A stretch of DNA of 64,000 nucleotides from Pseudanabaena sp. BC1403 (GTDB lineage Bacteria > Cyanobacteriota > Cyanobacteriia > Pseudanabaenales > Pseudanabaenaceae), in NCBI RefSeq assembly GCF_002914585.1, contig NZ_PDDM01000025.1, positions 22,869 through 86,868 on the forward strand, written 5' to 3'. Shown piece after piece: positions 1-9,791 of this stretch. Position 1 is the stretch's first letter. Every line of letters starts with the position of its first letter. Under the pieces are notes generated by a model. It saw nothing but the letters and a program-made list of their open reading frames with translations. It made no database searches and had not been told where the DNA came from. The position numbers were made by a program, and so were the translations under genes.

Positions 1-1
1 A

Positions 2-1174
2 GGTAAATCTAGCATTCTTGATTGCTTGGGCGCTTTCCTCAGACATATTTGTGATCTTGTAAATGCATTGTATGTAAATTCAAACAACATAACTGATTTT
101 AGGAATCCAAGACCTAAAAATATTTTTTTAGATGATGATATTAGTGCTAATAATGAAAAAGCTAATGTTCAGCTAGAAACTACTCTTAAGTCTTTAGATT
201 TTCAATTTTTCATACAAAAAAATAGAGGAGATCAATCTAAAGTATCAGCAAACATATTAGACAATAATCCATCTGATCTTTTACAAAGCTTCATTCATTC
301 TACTAGCATACCTGTTCTAATTTATTACTCAGTGAAACGTGATATTTTATTTGAAGAATGTCTAGATTATGAATCAGAAAAGAGCGATACTCTTCTTGAT
401 GCTTATATTCGTGCATTTACAGGTGGGCAAGTTGTTTTTAAAGAATTTTTTGAATGGTTTAAGTTACTTGAAGAATTAGAAAATGAGCTGATTAGAGATG
501 ACCCAAATTATCGAGATAAACAATTAGAATCTGTACGCCAAGCAATTTATACTTTTCTGCCAGAATTTAAAGATCTCAGAATTCGTCGTCGTCCTGAACT
601 ACGCATGACTGTTACCAAAAATAGTGCTGAACTTACGATCAATCAATTGTCTGATGGCGAAAAAAACTTGTTAGCGATGGTTGGTGATTTGGCGAGAAGA
701 TTGGCGATCGCTAATCCTGAGATGAAAAAACCTGAACAGGGTAGCGGTGTAGTCTTAATTGACGAGATCGAGCTACATCTGCATCCTAAATGGCAGCGTA
801 TGGTTATACCTGCATTACTACGAACTTTCCCCAACTGTCAATTTATAATTACAACCCACTCACCACAAGTGCTAGGCGAAGTCAAAGATGGAAAAATCTA
901 TCGACTTGCTAATACAGAATCTGGCGTTACAGCAGAAATAGTCCGAACCTATGGCAGAGATAGCAATCGCATTCTCGAAGATGAAATGGGAGTTCCTAAA
1001 CGGAATCAAAAAATTAAAGATGATTTATTAAATCTATTCAGACTAATTGATGATGGTAATTTAACTCAAGCAAAAGAGCTACAAATATCCCTAAAAGAGG
1101 AAATAGGCTTTGATGAGCCAGAATTTGCGAGGGCAGATGTGTTAATTCATCGGAAAGAAGTTTTAGGAAGATGA
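2..1174 (+). CDS. AAA-family ATPase of a Septu (PtuA-like) or retron-type defence pair, 5' end cut by window edge
   Basis: The reading frame is open from base 2 and begins with GKSSIL, the end of a Walker A motif, so the true start lies just outside the window and the TTG at 26 is not a real start. Near the C-terminus come an ABC-like signature (LSDGEKNLLAM), Walker B (GVVLIDEIELHLHPKW) and an H-loop (FIITTHSPQVL). This is the OLD/Rad50-type ATPase layout of PtuA in Septu systems and of the ATPase partner in retron Ec78/Vc95-type systems. It overlaps the following HNH nuclease by 4 bases (ATGA), so the two are translationally coupled. In these families the ATPase holds the nuclease inactive until phage infection (established for relatives, inferred here). 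Whether a reverse transcriptase precedes it cannot be seen. Confidence 0.82.
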   Translation, partial: GKSSILDCLGAFLRHICDLVNALYVNSNNITDFRNPRPKNIFLDDDISANNEKANVQLETTLKSLDFQFFIQKNRGDQSKVSANILDNNPSDLLQSFIHSTSIPVLIYYSVKRDILFEECLDYESEKSDTLLDAYIRAFTGGQVVFKEFFEWFKLLEELENELIRDDPNYRDKQLESVRQAIYTFLPEFKDLRIRRRPELRMTVTKNSAELTINQLSDGEKNLLAMVGDLARRLAIANPEMKKPEQGSGVVLIDEIELHLHPKWQRMVIPALLRTFPNCQFIITTHSPQVLGEVKDGKIYRLANTESGVTAEIVRTYGRDSNRILEDEMGVPKRNQKIKDDLLNLFRLIDDGNLTQAKELQISLKEEIGFDEPEFARADVLIHRKEVLGR

Positions 1175-1860
1175 GATATATCAAAAAGGGGCATGAACCA
1201 CCAAGTTTTACTGACTGGAAATCTCAAGAAAATGATGATTGGAAACCAACCTACAGTGATTTGCGCGGTCAAATTAAATCTGATGTCCATGACGCTTTAC
1301 TGAAAGAACAAGGTTATACCTGCTGTTATTGCGGAATGAAAATTGACAGTGACATCAGCCATATTGAACATCTGCAACCACAAAATGAAAAAGAGTCAGA
1401 ACAACCAAAAAATCTCGCTTTAGCAATAGATTTCTCAAATCTTTTAGCATCATGTGGTTTCTCAGAGAAATATAAAATATCCGATCCTGAGCAAAAATAT
1501 GAAACTGTTCTGCACTGCCTACAGCATTGTGGCTGCAAAAGAGGAAATAATCCGCTTTCAGTCTCACCATTGCAAGCAGATTGCGCTGATTTTTTTCGAT
1601 ATACAGGTTCTGGAGAAATACGCCCTGTCGAAGATTCTGATAAACAGCAAGCCGCATTAGAAACTATCCAAACGCTAAATCTCAAGCATGAAAATTTAAC
1701 GGCTATGAGAGAAGCTGCAATTATTGGTGCTTTACAAGGATTAGAAGAATTAACGACAGCAGATTTAGAAATGCTGATTAAATCCTATGAACAGCCAAAT
1801 CAACAAGCTTTTAGCTTTGTGATCGCCTATATTCTTCGGCAATTTCTAGAGCCAAACTGA
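1171..1860 (+). CDS. HNH endonuclease, PtuB-like (Septu or retron-associated effector)
   Basis: This 229-residue protein resembles the retron/Septu HNH family. An N-terminal basic segment with DWKPTYSDLRG is followed by a zinc-type CCYCG, then the HNH core SHIEHLQPQ with its His pair, an Asn-Leu (FSNLLASCG) and a second Cys cluster (CLQHCGCKRGNN). Length and motif order fit PtuB, the nuclease that partners PtuA. Its ATG overlaps the stop of the ATPase. The predicted role is nucleic-acid cleavage leading to abortive infection once the ATPase is triggered; this comes from the family and is not shown here. The base composition is AT-rich and HIP1 sites are scarce, consistent with a defence cassette gained by transfer. 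Confidence 0.85.
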   Translation: MRYIKKGHEPPSFTDWKSQENDDWKPTYSDLRGQIKSDVHDALLKEQGYTCCYCGMKIDSDISHIEHLQPQNEKESEQPKNLALAIDFSNLLASCGFSEKYKISDPEQKYETVLHCLQHCGCKRGNNPLSVSPLQADCADFFRYTGSGEIRPVEDSDKQQAALETIQTLNLKHENLTAMREAAIIGALQGLEELTTADLEMLIKSYEQPNQQAFSFVIAYILRQFLEPN

Positions 1861-1895
1861 ATATATAGTCGCAGAAATTTGCCTGAATGCGATCA

Positions 1896-3437
1896 TTAAG
1901 TTGTTTTTTGCTTTACCAACACCATCACTCGATTGACAGCATCTTGCACAAAAATCTTGAGAAACTCATCACGGCGATTTAGTTGAAACTGGCGCTGAAC
2001 GACCTCGGCAATACCGCCATCGCCCCAATCGCGATCGCGACTAAAGTATTCGATAAAACTCTTACCCGCAATGCGCGTGAGATAGGCTGCTGTAACTGAT
2101 TGAACTGTTGCTTTAAGAACTAGCCCGACTACAGTTACGGAAATTAATGTGGTAATGATTTGGACTACACCTTTGACGATGCCGAGACTAACAAGCGTGC
2201 GCGTGAGTGAATTGGCCAGCTCTTTACCGCGATCAATATTGATTTCGCAGCCATAGACTTTACCAATTTCCACAACCATTTGGGCGTTGATCGCGGCTGT
2301 AGCCAGAAGATCGACCACTGGTAAAGGCGTAGCAAAAACTACGCCAACTACTAGCCATTGGAATTTCTCAACTACTTTTTCAGCTTCAGCTTGTTGTTGT
2401 TGTGAGAGCGCTTCGCGAGTTGCTTCAGTGAGACGTTGCGATCGCAATAACACATTATCCGCCACGAGTTCATCGCCTTCATAACTGAGAATATCAAGAG
2501 TTCTTACTAAAAGTGGCTGAATTTTGGGTTTGGGAGTAACGACTTCACCAGAGTCTAGGGTAATTGCCGCAGGACTTGCGGAGATCGCGACTACATCTTC
2601 GGGCGCGATAAAATCAAGTACGCGCGATCGCAAACTAGTTTGGATGATTTCGCGATCGCTTTTAGTTAGGCGATCAATTTTATTGAAAGCAAGAATTGTG
2701 CGCTTGCCGATATCGGTAAGGGCTTTGAGAACTTCAAATTCCGAACTCCGTAAATCGTCATCAACGACAAACATAATCAAATCTGCTTCTGTCGCAATTT
2801 TTCGCGCCTCCTGTTCGCGATCGCTACCCAATGCACTAGCTTCTAATATCCCTGGGCAATCAGTAAATTGAATTGGTACTTCTAGACCATGAAATCTCAC
2901 AGGTGTATAGACTTTACCAAGTTGAGTAGTTCCCATAACCGCACCGACTTCACCTTTGACGGTGATATCTTGAAGCGATAGATCAAGCAATCCATTTACT
3001 AATGAAGTTTTGCCTGCGGAGCCAACCCCAAACACAACCACTCGCAATTCTTGACGGATGAAGTTCTTTTTGAGTTGTTCGGTTTGCTCAGATAGAGATC
3101 GGCGCATTACCTCATCTTGGATTTGCTCGACCTGCCGCTCTAAGGCTTCAAGACTGTCTTGAGCCGCTTCGATCTTATCGGTAGGTACTTCAGGAATGGG
3201 ACGTGGTTTAGATGGTTCAGATTGAAATAGGCGTAAATACCGCCAAATGATCAAAAACAATCCTACAAATAAGCCTATTAGCAAGAGAACTACGAAACCG
3301 CCTAAAATCGGGGAAGAGGCTGCCACAAGTTGGTAGATTTGAATAATCCGATCAAGTAAGGGAATGATAAACGAAATTACTAGACCAAAGCAGCCTAAGA
3401 CAAGTAGCGATCGCAACCAAGGAAATTTTCTTTTCAT
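1896..3437 (-). CDS. membrane-anchored GTPase with C-terminal DUF697-like domain
   Basis: The 513-residue protein has two N-terminal membrane segments (about residues 8-30 and 45-66), then a charged linker and a G domain: G1 GVGSAGKTS (137-145), G3 DCPG (193-196) and G4 NKID (252-255). The C-terminal part (about 350-470) is hydrophobic, with PLPVVDLLATAAINAQMV typical of the DUF697/YcjF-like module. Proteins of this build are common in cyanobacteria; their substrate is unknown. The ATG lies 4 bases after the stop of the upstream P-type ATPase, so the two are probably one transcript. G1, G3 and G4 residues all look intact, so it should bind GTP. Confidence 0.85.
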   Translation of the reverse strand: MKRKFPWLRSLLVLGCFGLVISFIIPLLDRIIQIYQLVAASSPILGGFVVLLLIGLFVGLFLIIWRYLRLFQSEPSKPRPIPEVPTDKIEAAQDSLEALERQVEQIQDEVMRRSLSEQTEQLKKNFIRQELRVVVFGVGSAGKTSLVNGLLDLSLQDITVKGEVGAVMGTTQLGKVYTPVRFHGLEVPIQFTDCPGILEASALGSDREQEARKIATEADLIMFVVDDDLRSSEFEVLKALTDIGKRTILAFNKIDRLTKSDREIIQTSLRSRVLDFIAPEDVVAISASPAAITLDSGEVVTPKPKIQPLLVRTLDILSYEGDELVADNVLLRSQRLTEATREALSQQQQAEAEKVVEKFQWLVVGVVFATPLPVVDLLATAAINAQMVVEIGKVYGCEINIDRGKELANSLTRTLVSLGIVKGVVQIITTLISVTVVGLVLKATVQSVTAAYLTRIAGKSFIEYFSRDRDWGDGGIAEVVQRQFQLNRRDEFLKIFVQDAVNRVMVLVKQKTT

Positions 3438-3441
3438 TGGC

Positions 3442-6363
3442 TTAGGGCTGAGGTTTTACAGTAGATTTTGAAGGATGAGATTTGCGCCACCATCTTGAGA
3501 AGAGTTTCTCTGATTCTACCCACAAAACTAATAGCATACTGAATCCAAAGCATAAGCCTAGCTCTGAAGCAGAAAGAGCATCAGTGCCAAAAAACTGGCG
3601 TAAGGTTGGGACATAGAGCAAAGCAAGTTGTAAAGCCGTGGTAAAAATTACGGAAATTAATAGATAGGGATTAGAAATCGGACTTAACTCAATGATTAGT
3701 TTGGAATCAGAACGACAGGATAGAGCATGACCCATTTGAGCAATACAGAGCGTCGTAAATGTAATCGTCTTCCAATGTTCGTGCCATGAGGGATTACCAG
3801 AATTATAGACGAGCTCCATTAAGCCGATTGTTTGCAAACCGAAGATAACACCGATTCGCAGAATATACCAGCCTAAGCCCCTAGCAAAAATATTTTCTTG
3901 GGGATGAAAAGGAGGACGCTCCATGATATCGTCTTCAGCAGGCTCTACTGCAAGAGCTAAGGCTGGCACGCCATCAGTAACTAGATTCATCCACAAAATC
4001 TGTAAAGGGGTAAGCGGAACTGCGCCAAAACCTAGAAAGGGAGTCGATGCGATCGCAATTACTTCACCGACATTACTACCAAGAATATATTTAATAAATC
4101 GGCGAATATTTGCGTAAACCGTTCGTCCTTCCTCGGTTGCAGCCACAATCGTCGCGTAGTTATCATCCAGCAAAATCATATCGCTAGCTTCTTTAGCAAC
4201 ATCTGTTCCTGTAATGCCCATAGCTATTCCAATATTTGCTTGTTTTAGAGCAGGCGCATCATTTACTCCATCACCCGTCATCGCCACGATTTTACCGCTT
4301 CGTTGTAATGCTTGCACGATCCGCAGTTTATGCTCAGGTGAAACTCTGGCATAGACAGCAGTTTGTTGAGCGATCGCAGTTAGTTCATCGTCATCCATTT
4401 GTTCAATTTCTTGACCAGTTAATACGCGATCGCTTTCTGGATAAAAAATATTTAAGTCGCGAGCGATCGCTTGCGCCGTCAGTTGATGATCGCCTGTAAT
4501 CATCGTCGTATGAATTCCTGCCCGACGACTGATTTGTACTGCCGCCGCCGCTTCCATTCTGAGAGCATCACGAATACCCACAAGTCCCAGCCAAACCAGA
4601 TTCTTCTCTATATCTACAAGTTCATCTTCTGTCGGTAAATTTTTTAGAGGCAGATAGGCGAATCCTAATACACGCATTCCTTTAGAGGCAAGCAGGGTAT
4701 TTTGAATATTAACGGCTGTTTTATAGGAGGTTGTAATTAAGCCGATTTGTTTATCTATTTGAATGCGATCACATTGACTCAAAACCAACTCAGGCGAACC
4801 TTTACAAAATAGAAAATAAGGTATGTTGGGCAATAATGCGGCGATCATTCGTATCGTTTCAGGTGTATCTTCAGCATCCATATCTTTGATGGCGATGATC
4901 GCGCTCATCAGCTTCCGCTCAGGCGTAAAGGGGATCTCAGCAACTCTGGAGAAATATTGCGTAAAGTGCGACTGCCAAAAATTCGCTTTCCCAGCCAAGG
5001 TTAGCAGCGCTCCTTCGGTAGGATCACCGATGATTTTCCATAGTGATTCTGGTGAACGAATAGGCAAGGGACTTAAGTCCTTCTTGCCTCGTGGTGATGG
5101 GCGATCGCTTATTTGTTCAACGGTTCTTTTTTGTAAATAGGAATCATTACAAATTACACTTGCTGCGAGTAAAATCTGTAATTCTGCACATTGATAAATA
5201 TTAAGATCACTAGCCAGCATATCTCCTGCTAGTCGAGAGAGGGCAAATTCGCCAATTGGTTCATAGCCAGTTCCATTGATTTGAGCAGCATAACTGGTGG
5301 TGAAAATATTTTCCGCCACCATTTTGTTCTGGGTCAAGGTTCCTGTCTTATCAGAACAAATCATTGTCACCGAACCCAGTGTTTCCACCGCAGGCAACTT
5401 GCGAATCAGAGCATTACGGCGAACCATTCTTTGCGTGCCAAGGGCAAGTGTCACAGTAATTACTGCTGGCAGACCTTCTGGTACAGCAGCAACTGCCATA
5501 CTCAAGGATGTATTTAACAACTTGACAAAGTCACCATTGCGCCATAGTCCTAAAGCAATCACGATCGCTACTAGAACCAAAGAAGAAATAACTAAAGCCT
5601 GTGAAAGCTCAGCCATGCGTTTTTGCAATGGAGTTTCTTCTATTTCCACATCTTGTAATAAATTGGCAATCTTTCCCAATTCAGTTTGCATTCCGATTGC
5701 CGTGACTAGCATCATGCCGCGTCCTTGCAATACTTCAGTTCCCTGAAACAGCATATTGCAGCGATCGCCTAAAGATTCATTTTCATCAAATATCTGATCA
5801 GCAAACTTATTCACTCCCTGAGATTCACCTGTAAGTGCCCCTTCTCTTACTTTCAGCTTTACTGCCTCTATTAACCGCCCATCTGCTGCAATCTGCATCC
5901 CCGCATCAACAAACACAATATCCCCCACTACCAGTTCCACCGATCGGATTTCGGCAACTTTACCCTCACGCAATACCCGCACATTCGGAGTCGCCATGCG
6001 TTTTAGGGCTGCCAAAGCCTCTTCAGCACGACTCTCCTGTACATAGCCCAAAATGCCGTTGAGAATGACGATCGCTGCGATCGCGATCGCGTCTTTAGGA
6101 AAGCTTCCCGCCCGCAAATCTAAACCTGCTGAAACAACTGCTACCCCCATCAACATCAACAACATGATGTTAGTAAACTGATCAACAAAAATACTTAGCT
6201 TTGAACGCCCTGATTTTGTATCTAACTCATTGCGCCCATAGACAGCTTGGCGATCGCTGATCTGCCATGACTCTAAACCCAACTCTGGGTTTGTATCCAA
6301 AGCAGCGATCGCTTGCTCGATCGTAAGGGTATGCCAAACTTGATTTGTTGGTAAATTACTCAT
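3442..6363 (-). CDS. P2A-type cation-transporting ATPase, calcium-pump-like (PacL-like)
   Basis: This P-type ATPase of about 973 residues pumps cations across a membrane by ATP hydrolysis through an aspartyl-phosphate. It shows TGES (actuator loop), VPEGLPAV in M4, the phosphorylation motif SDKTGTLT and the hinge MTGDGVND. M5 contains SNVGEV and M6 NLVTDGVP, matching Ca2+-ligand positions of SERCA-type pumps, which favours Ca2+ (possibly Mn2+) as substrate. The ATG at 6363 (MSNLPTN) was chosen over an in-frame TTG six codons upstream. An extra Arg/Ser-rich stretch (RTVEQISDRPSPRGKKD) in the nucleotide domain is unusual. The stop is 4 bases before the GTPase start. Confidence 0.92.
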   Translation of the reverse strand: MSNLPTNQVWHTLTIEQAIAALDTNPELGLESWQISDRQAVYGRNELDTKSGRSKLSIFVDQFTNIMLLMLMGVAVVSAGLDLRAGSFPKDAIAIAAIVILNGILGYVQESRAEEALAALKRMATPNVRVLREGKVAEIRSVELVVGDIVFVDAGMQIAADGRLIEAVKLKVREGALTGESQGVNKFADQIFDENESLGDRCNMLFQGTEVLQGRGMMLVTAIGMQTELGKIANLLQDVEIEETPLQKRMAELSQALVISSLVLVAIVIALGLWRNGDFVKLLNTSLSMAVAAVPEGLPAVITVTLALGTQRMVRRNALIRKLPAVETLGSVTMICSDKTGTLTQNKMVAENIFTTSYAAQINGTGYEPIGEFALSRLAGDMLASDLNIYQCAELQILLAASVICNDSYLQKRTVEQISDRPSPRGKKDLSPLPIRSPESLWKIIGDPTEGALLTLAGKANFWQSHFTQYFSRVAEIPFTPERKLMSAIIAIKDMDAEDTPETIRMIAALLPNIPYFLFCKGSPELVLSQCDRIQIDKQIGLITTSYKTAVNIQNTLLASKGMRVLGFAYLPLKNLPTEDELVDIEKNLVWLGLVGIRDALRMEAAAAVQISRRAGIHTTMITGDHQLTAQAIARDLNIFYPESDRVLTGQEIEQMDDDELTAIAQQTAVYARVSPEHKLRIVQALQRSGKIVAMTGDGVNDAPALKQANIGIAMGITGTDVAKEASDMILLDDNYATIVAATEEGRTVYANIRRFIKYILGSNVGEVIAIASTPFLGFGAVPLTPLQILWMNLVTDGVPALALAVEPAEDDIMERPPFHPQENIFARGLGWYILRIGVIFGLQTIGLMELVYNSGNPSWHEHWKTITFTTLCIAQMGHALSCRSDSKLIIELSPISNPYLLISVIFTTALQLALLYVPTLRQFFGTDALSASELGLCFGFSMLLVLWVESEKLFSRWWRKSHPSKSTVKPQP

Positions 6364-6475
6364 TGTGGGTTTTGTCAGCAATCAGGATGATCACATCTCT
6401 GTTTTAGCCTATCAGAGTCCATGCTATTGCTAAATCCTCTTTACAACTTGTTTAAGCTTTAGAGAAATCCAATGC

Positions 6476-6558
6476 TGAATTTCAAAAAAACAATTTTGGG
6501 TTTTCCAGCGCCTGCGGCGCTGGAAAACCCAAAATTGTTTTCATAATGAGAATTTCCA
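6476..6558. repeat. MITE-like inverted-repeat element, family B copy 1
   Basis: A near-perfect palindrome (6488-6540) with GGGTTTTCCAGCGC arms and a CTGC loop is followed by TCATAATGAGAATT. The right border AATGAGAATT is shared with copies at 22.4, 24.3 and 30.5 kb; the left border is decayed here. It lies upstream of hisB and of the P-type ATPase, so it is not a simple terminator. Confidence 0.6.
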
Positions 6559-6638
6559 AATCAAGCAACGCGATCGCAATTTAAGGTTAAAGTGTAGTAA
6601 AGCTGACACTTTACAACTTTTATCAACTCTTCTGCGCT

Positions 6639-7241
6639 ATGTCCTACGATACTCCTCGCATTGCAAAAGTCCACCGCAAAACTGGCGAAACCGAAGTCAC
6701 TGTGGCGCTGAATCTTGATGGCACAGGTAAAGGAAATATCAACACTGGTATTCCCTTTCTCGATCATATGCTGCATCAAATCTGCTCTCACGGATTAATT
6801 GATCTCGATGTTCAAGCTACGGGTGACTTGCATATTGATGATCATCATACTAATGAAGATGTGGGGATTGTATTAGGGCAAGCTCTTGGACAAGCATTAG
6901 GCGATCGCAAAGGGATTGCAAGATTTGGACATTTTGTTGCGCCTCTAGATGAAGCGCTCGTTCAAGTTGCCCTTGATTTTTCGGGTCGTCCCTATTTGGT
7001 TTATGGATTAGTGATTCCCAATCAGCGGGTGGGAACTTATGACACAGAGTTAGTCCGCGAGTTTTATCAAGCCGTAGTCAATCATGCCCAGATGACACTG
7101 CATGTCAGGCTGTTAGAGAAGGGGAATTCTCATCATATTATTGAGGCTTCTTTTAAAGCTTTTGCTCGTGCTTTACGGATGGCAGTAGAAGTCGATCCAC
7201 GTCGCGTCAGTACGATTCCTAGCTCCAAAGGCGTTTTATAA
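6639..7241 (+). CDS. hisB: imidazoleglycerol-phosphate dehydratase
   Basis: HisB dehydrates imidazoleglycerol phosphate to imidazoleacetol phosphate in histidine biosynthesis (cytosol). The 200-residue length is standard for the monofunctional bacterial enzyme. The metal-binding repeats are clear: [22 protein letters not shown], then [14 protein letters not shown] and [16 protein letters not shown]. No phosphatase domain is fused. The ATG was chosen because the conserved N-terminus ([14 protein letters not shown]) begins just after it. It stands alone, as his genes usually do in cyanobacteria, and converges on the diguanylate cyclase gene with a shared terminator. Confidence 0.97.
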   Translation: MSYDTPRIAKVHRKTGETEVTVALNLDGTGKGNINTGIPFLDHMLHQICSHGLIDLDVQATGDLHIDDHHTNEDVGIVLGQALGQALGDRKGIARFGHFVAPLDEALVQVALDFSGRPYLVYGLVIPNQRVGTYDTELVREFYQAVVNHAQMTLHVRLLEKGNSHHIIEASFKAFARALRMAVEVDPRRVSTIPSSKGVL

Positions 7242-7245
7242 ATTC

Positions 7246-7285
7246 AAAAAAAGATGGTGGCGCGAAACACCACCATCTTTTTTTT
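7246..7285. terminator. bidirectional terminator between hisB and the diguanylate cyclase gene
   Basis: GATGGTG / CACCATC arms sit between A- and T-runs, so the hairpin reads as an intrinsic terminator on both strands. It overlaps the stop codon of the leftward gene. Confidence 0.85.
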
Positions 7286-8444
7286 AGCGTTGGTTCGCGA
7301 TCGCTACTAAGTTACGACCATTGTTCTTGGCTGCATATAGGGCATGATCGGCAGCCGTAATTAAGCTTTCCAGTGAATTTCCATGCTGACGGATTACTGC
7401 GATTCCTAAACTAATCGTGATTTGGATATTTGATGGTGTGGGATTTGTCTCTACATAAGAGCGTAATCGCTCAGCAAGCTCATGTGCTTGATCGAGCATC
7501 GTATCGGGCAACAAAATCAAAAACTCTTCACCTCCCCAACGACTTGCTAAATCAGCTTTCCGCATCTTGGTTTGGAGGATTTGCGCAAGATGAATAAGAA
7601 CTGTATCACCGCCACCATGTCCATAGACATCATTAACTCGCTTAAAGAAATCGACATCAATCAAAATAATCGCAAATAAGCGATCGCTACGATAAAACTG
7701 ATTCATGGCGATCTCAAGCTGATGCATCATCGCCCGCCGATTGAGCAAATGTGTCAGTACATCAGTATTAGCGGATCTATGTAAATCGTGATAGAGCCTC
7801 TGGCAGACCATCATGATAAATCCAGAGGTCATTAAAAACTTAGAGATAAAAATTACGAGTAAAGAAGCAGAATTGATATCAGCATGTGCAAATAGATTGT
7901 CAGGTGGATTTCCGATCAAGATTACAATTCTTGCTATTAATAGCAAGATTAAAACAAATATGACACTCGCCATAAATCTTGCTGCCCCAACAAAGCTTTT
8001 ATGGGAATTGCTTAACAAATAGTAAATAGAAAGCGCAAAGACTACTATTTGAAAAGCTGATTGAGTGATGGTCTTAAATAGGAAAACGTCTTTAAAAATC
8101 ACAAAACATGATTGAATCCCAATGAATAGAAGGTGAAGTATGAGAAAGTAATGGAGCTTAATCTTTTTGTCGGTAAATTGAGCGATACCGATACATGAAA
8201 TTGAACTACCTAGCAATAGGAAGAGTCCAGCAGTAACTAATGTGGCTGATAGCTGAAAGGTTCTACTGAAGCTAATGATATAGCTAATTATTGTAAAAAT
8301 ATTACCTAGGGTGAAAGTTTTAATGCCTCGGTATTGATTTACCAAGCAACATAAAAAAATCAGCATTGATAGTTGTAATACGGCATCAATGCTAGTCATA
8401 AAGATCATTGTCTGAACATCAAGATTTACCAAGCTTGTAAACAT
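7284..8444 (-). CDS. membrane-bound diguanylate cyclase (GGDEF domain)
   Basis: The enzyme makes the second messenger c-di-GMP from two GTP. The N-terminal half holds about seven hydrophobic membrane segments and no recognised ligand domain. The C-terminal GGDEF domain includes [27 protein letters not shown] and the active-site loop [15 protein letters not shown] five residues before GGEEF matches the RxxD inhibitory site, so product inhibition is likely. No EAL domain is fused. The start overlaps the 3' end of bioF by 19 bases. Internal Met codons at residues 13 and 16 are alternative starts that would shorten the overlap. Confidence 0.92.
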   Translation of the reverse strand: MFTSLVNLDVQTMIFMTSIDAVLQLSMLIFLCCLVNQYRGIKTFTLGNIFTIISYIISFSRTFQLSATLVTAGLFLLLGSSISCIGIAQFTDKKIKLHYFLILHLLFIGIQSCFVIFKDVFLFKTITQSAFQIVVFALSIYYLLSNSHKSFVGAARFMASVIFVLILLLIARIVILIGNPPDNLFAHADINSASLLVIFISKFLMTSGFIMMVCQRLYHDLHRSANTDVLTHLLNRRAMMHQLEIAMNQFYRSDRLFAIILIDVDFFKRVNDVYGHGGGDTVLIHLAQILQTKMRKADLASRWGGEEFLILLPDTMLDQAHELAERLRSYVETNPTPSNIQITISLGIAVIRQHGNSLESLITAADHALYAAKNNGRNLVAIANQR

Positions 8445-9601
8445 TGCATCAAATACTGGATTTGTTCTTGGGTATGACTTGCCATCAAGGTTAGACGGAT
8501 GCGTGGAGTCGGTACAGTGGGCGGACGGATCGCAGGGGCAAAGATTCCATTTTCGCGTAAATTTGTTGCCATTTGCAGCGTTTGAGCAATATCAGCCATC
8601 TCGATCGCAATTATTGGTGAATCAAATGCGATCGCCTGAATACCTAAACTTTGTAAACCTTGTTTAAAGAATCCCACATTTTGCCAAATCTGCTGACGGA
8701 GAGTATTTTCTGACTTGACAATGTTAATCGCTGCGATCGCTGCACCTGTATCCGCAGGCGAAAGCCCCGTAGTATAAATCCAAGTTGCCGCCCGATTGCG
8801 TAAAAAATCGATAAGTTTAGCCGAACCTGCCACATATCCGCCCAAACTTCCCAAAGCCTTACTCAGAGTTCCCACTTGGATTAAATCCTGCTGAATCCCC
8901 AATGCAGTCGTCAAGCCACCACCGCGATCGCCAAATACTCCCGTTCCATGTGCTTCATCGACTAATACCATGCAGTCGTATTGGTTAGCTAAATCCATGA
9001 TTGCCCGTAATGGTGCAAGATCGCCATCCATACTAAACACGCTGTCAGTGGTAATTAGACAGCGGCGATATTTAGCACGATTTGCTTGCAATTTAGCGGT
9101 GAGATCGGCTAAATCCAAATGCTGATAATCGATGGCAGTTGCACCACTCAGCAAACCACCCTTTTTCAAACAAGAGTGATTATATTCATCACCCAAAATC
9201 AAATCTCGCTGTCCCACAATTGCAGCGATCACTCCCAAATTTGCCAAGTAACCAGAGCTAAATACTAACGCCGCCTCAGTATTTTTAAGATCAGCGATCG
9301 CAGTTTCTAATTCTTCATGCAAAGCCAGATGTCCTGTTACCAGACGAGATCCTGTCGAGCCAGTCCCATACATTTCTGTAGCGCTAATCGCTGCATCAAT
9401 CAATCGGCGATCGCCTGCTAGCCCCAAATAGTTATTACTAGCAAACAGCAACATCTCGCGTCCATCAATAGTAGCGATCGTTCCTGCTTTGCTACTTATA
9501 GTTTGCGTAGAGCGATACCAGTTAGCTTTGTGGATGGACTCTAATGAGCGATCGAGCCAGTCGTAGGGCGTAGATAAATGAGTAATGGGTTTAGTCTTCA
9601 C
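8426..9601 (-). CDS. bioF: 8-amino-7-oxononanoate synthase (alpha-oxoamine synthase family)
   Basis: This PLP enzyme condenses pimeloyl thioester with L-alanine in biotin synthesis. The 391-residue length is normal. Motifs include [10 protein letters not shown] near the N-terminus, [25 protein letters not shown] (PLP-pocket Asp/His) and the Schiff-base lysine in [16 protein letters not shown]. Other alpha-oxoamine synthases (Kbl, HemA) are close relatives, but the overall match is to BioF. It is followed by, and overlaps, the diguanylate cyclase gene; no other biotin gene is nearby. Confidence 0.88.
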   Translation of the reverse strand: MKTKPITHLSTPYDWLDRSLESIHKANWYRSTQTISSKAGTIATIDGREMLLFASNNYLGLAGDRRLIDAAISATEMYGTGSTGSRLVTGHLALHEELETAIADLKNTEAALVFSSGYLANLGVIAAIVGQRDLILGDEYNHSCLKKGGLLSGATAIDYQHLDLADLTAKLQANRAKYRRCLITTDSVFSMDGDLAPLRAIMDLANQYDCMVLVDEAHGTGVFGDRGGGLTTALGIQQDLIQVGTLSKALGSLGGYVAGSAKLIDFLRNRAATWIYTTGLSPADTGAAIAAINIVKSENTLRQQIWQNVGFFKQGLQSLGIQAIAFDSPIIAIEMADIAQTLQMATNLRENGIFAPAIRPPTVPTPRIRLTLMASHTQEQIQYLMQCLQAW

Positions 9602-9663
9602 ACTTCTTTACAAATTAAGATTAAAATCTTTATAAGTAACTAAACATAATTAAAAAAACAGAA

Positions 9664-9706
9664 CCAAGATATGTACCACCCGCTACGTGGGCAGTGCATA
9701 TCTTGG
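9664..9706. repeat. imperfect palindrome upstream of the ferritin-like gene
   Basis: CCAAGATATG and CATATCTTGG arms flank an imperfect CCCGCTACGTGGG core. It lies between the divergent bioF and ferritin-like genes, so it is not an obvious terminator for either; role unknown. Confidence 0.45.
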
Positions 9707-9791
9707 GGCTTTGTATTTAATTTTGCGTAGCTACATAGAATAAGCGGCGCATAGCGCAAATTATCCTACCGTTATTATCTAGGTTTAAAAA

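Noticed and set aside
1326..1685. Long minus-strand open frames inside the HNH nuclease gene
   Set aside because: They are shadows of the plus-strand coding frame, without ribosome sites or recognisable motifs, and are Cys/Ser-rich as antisense frames often are.
5297..5746. 149-codon plus-strand frame antisense to the P-type ATPase gene
   Set aside because: It lies wholly inside a strongly conserved gene on the other strand and has no family resemblance.
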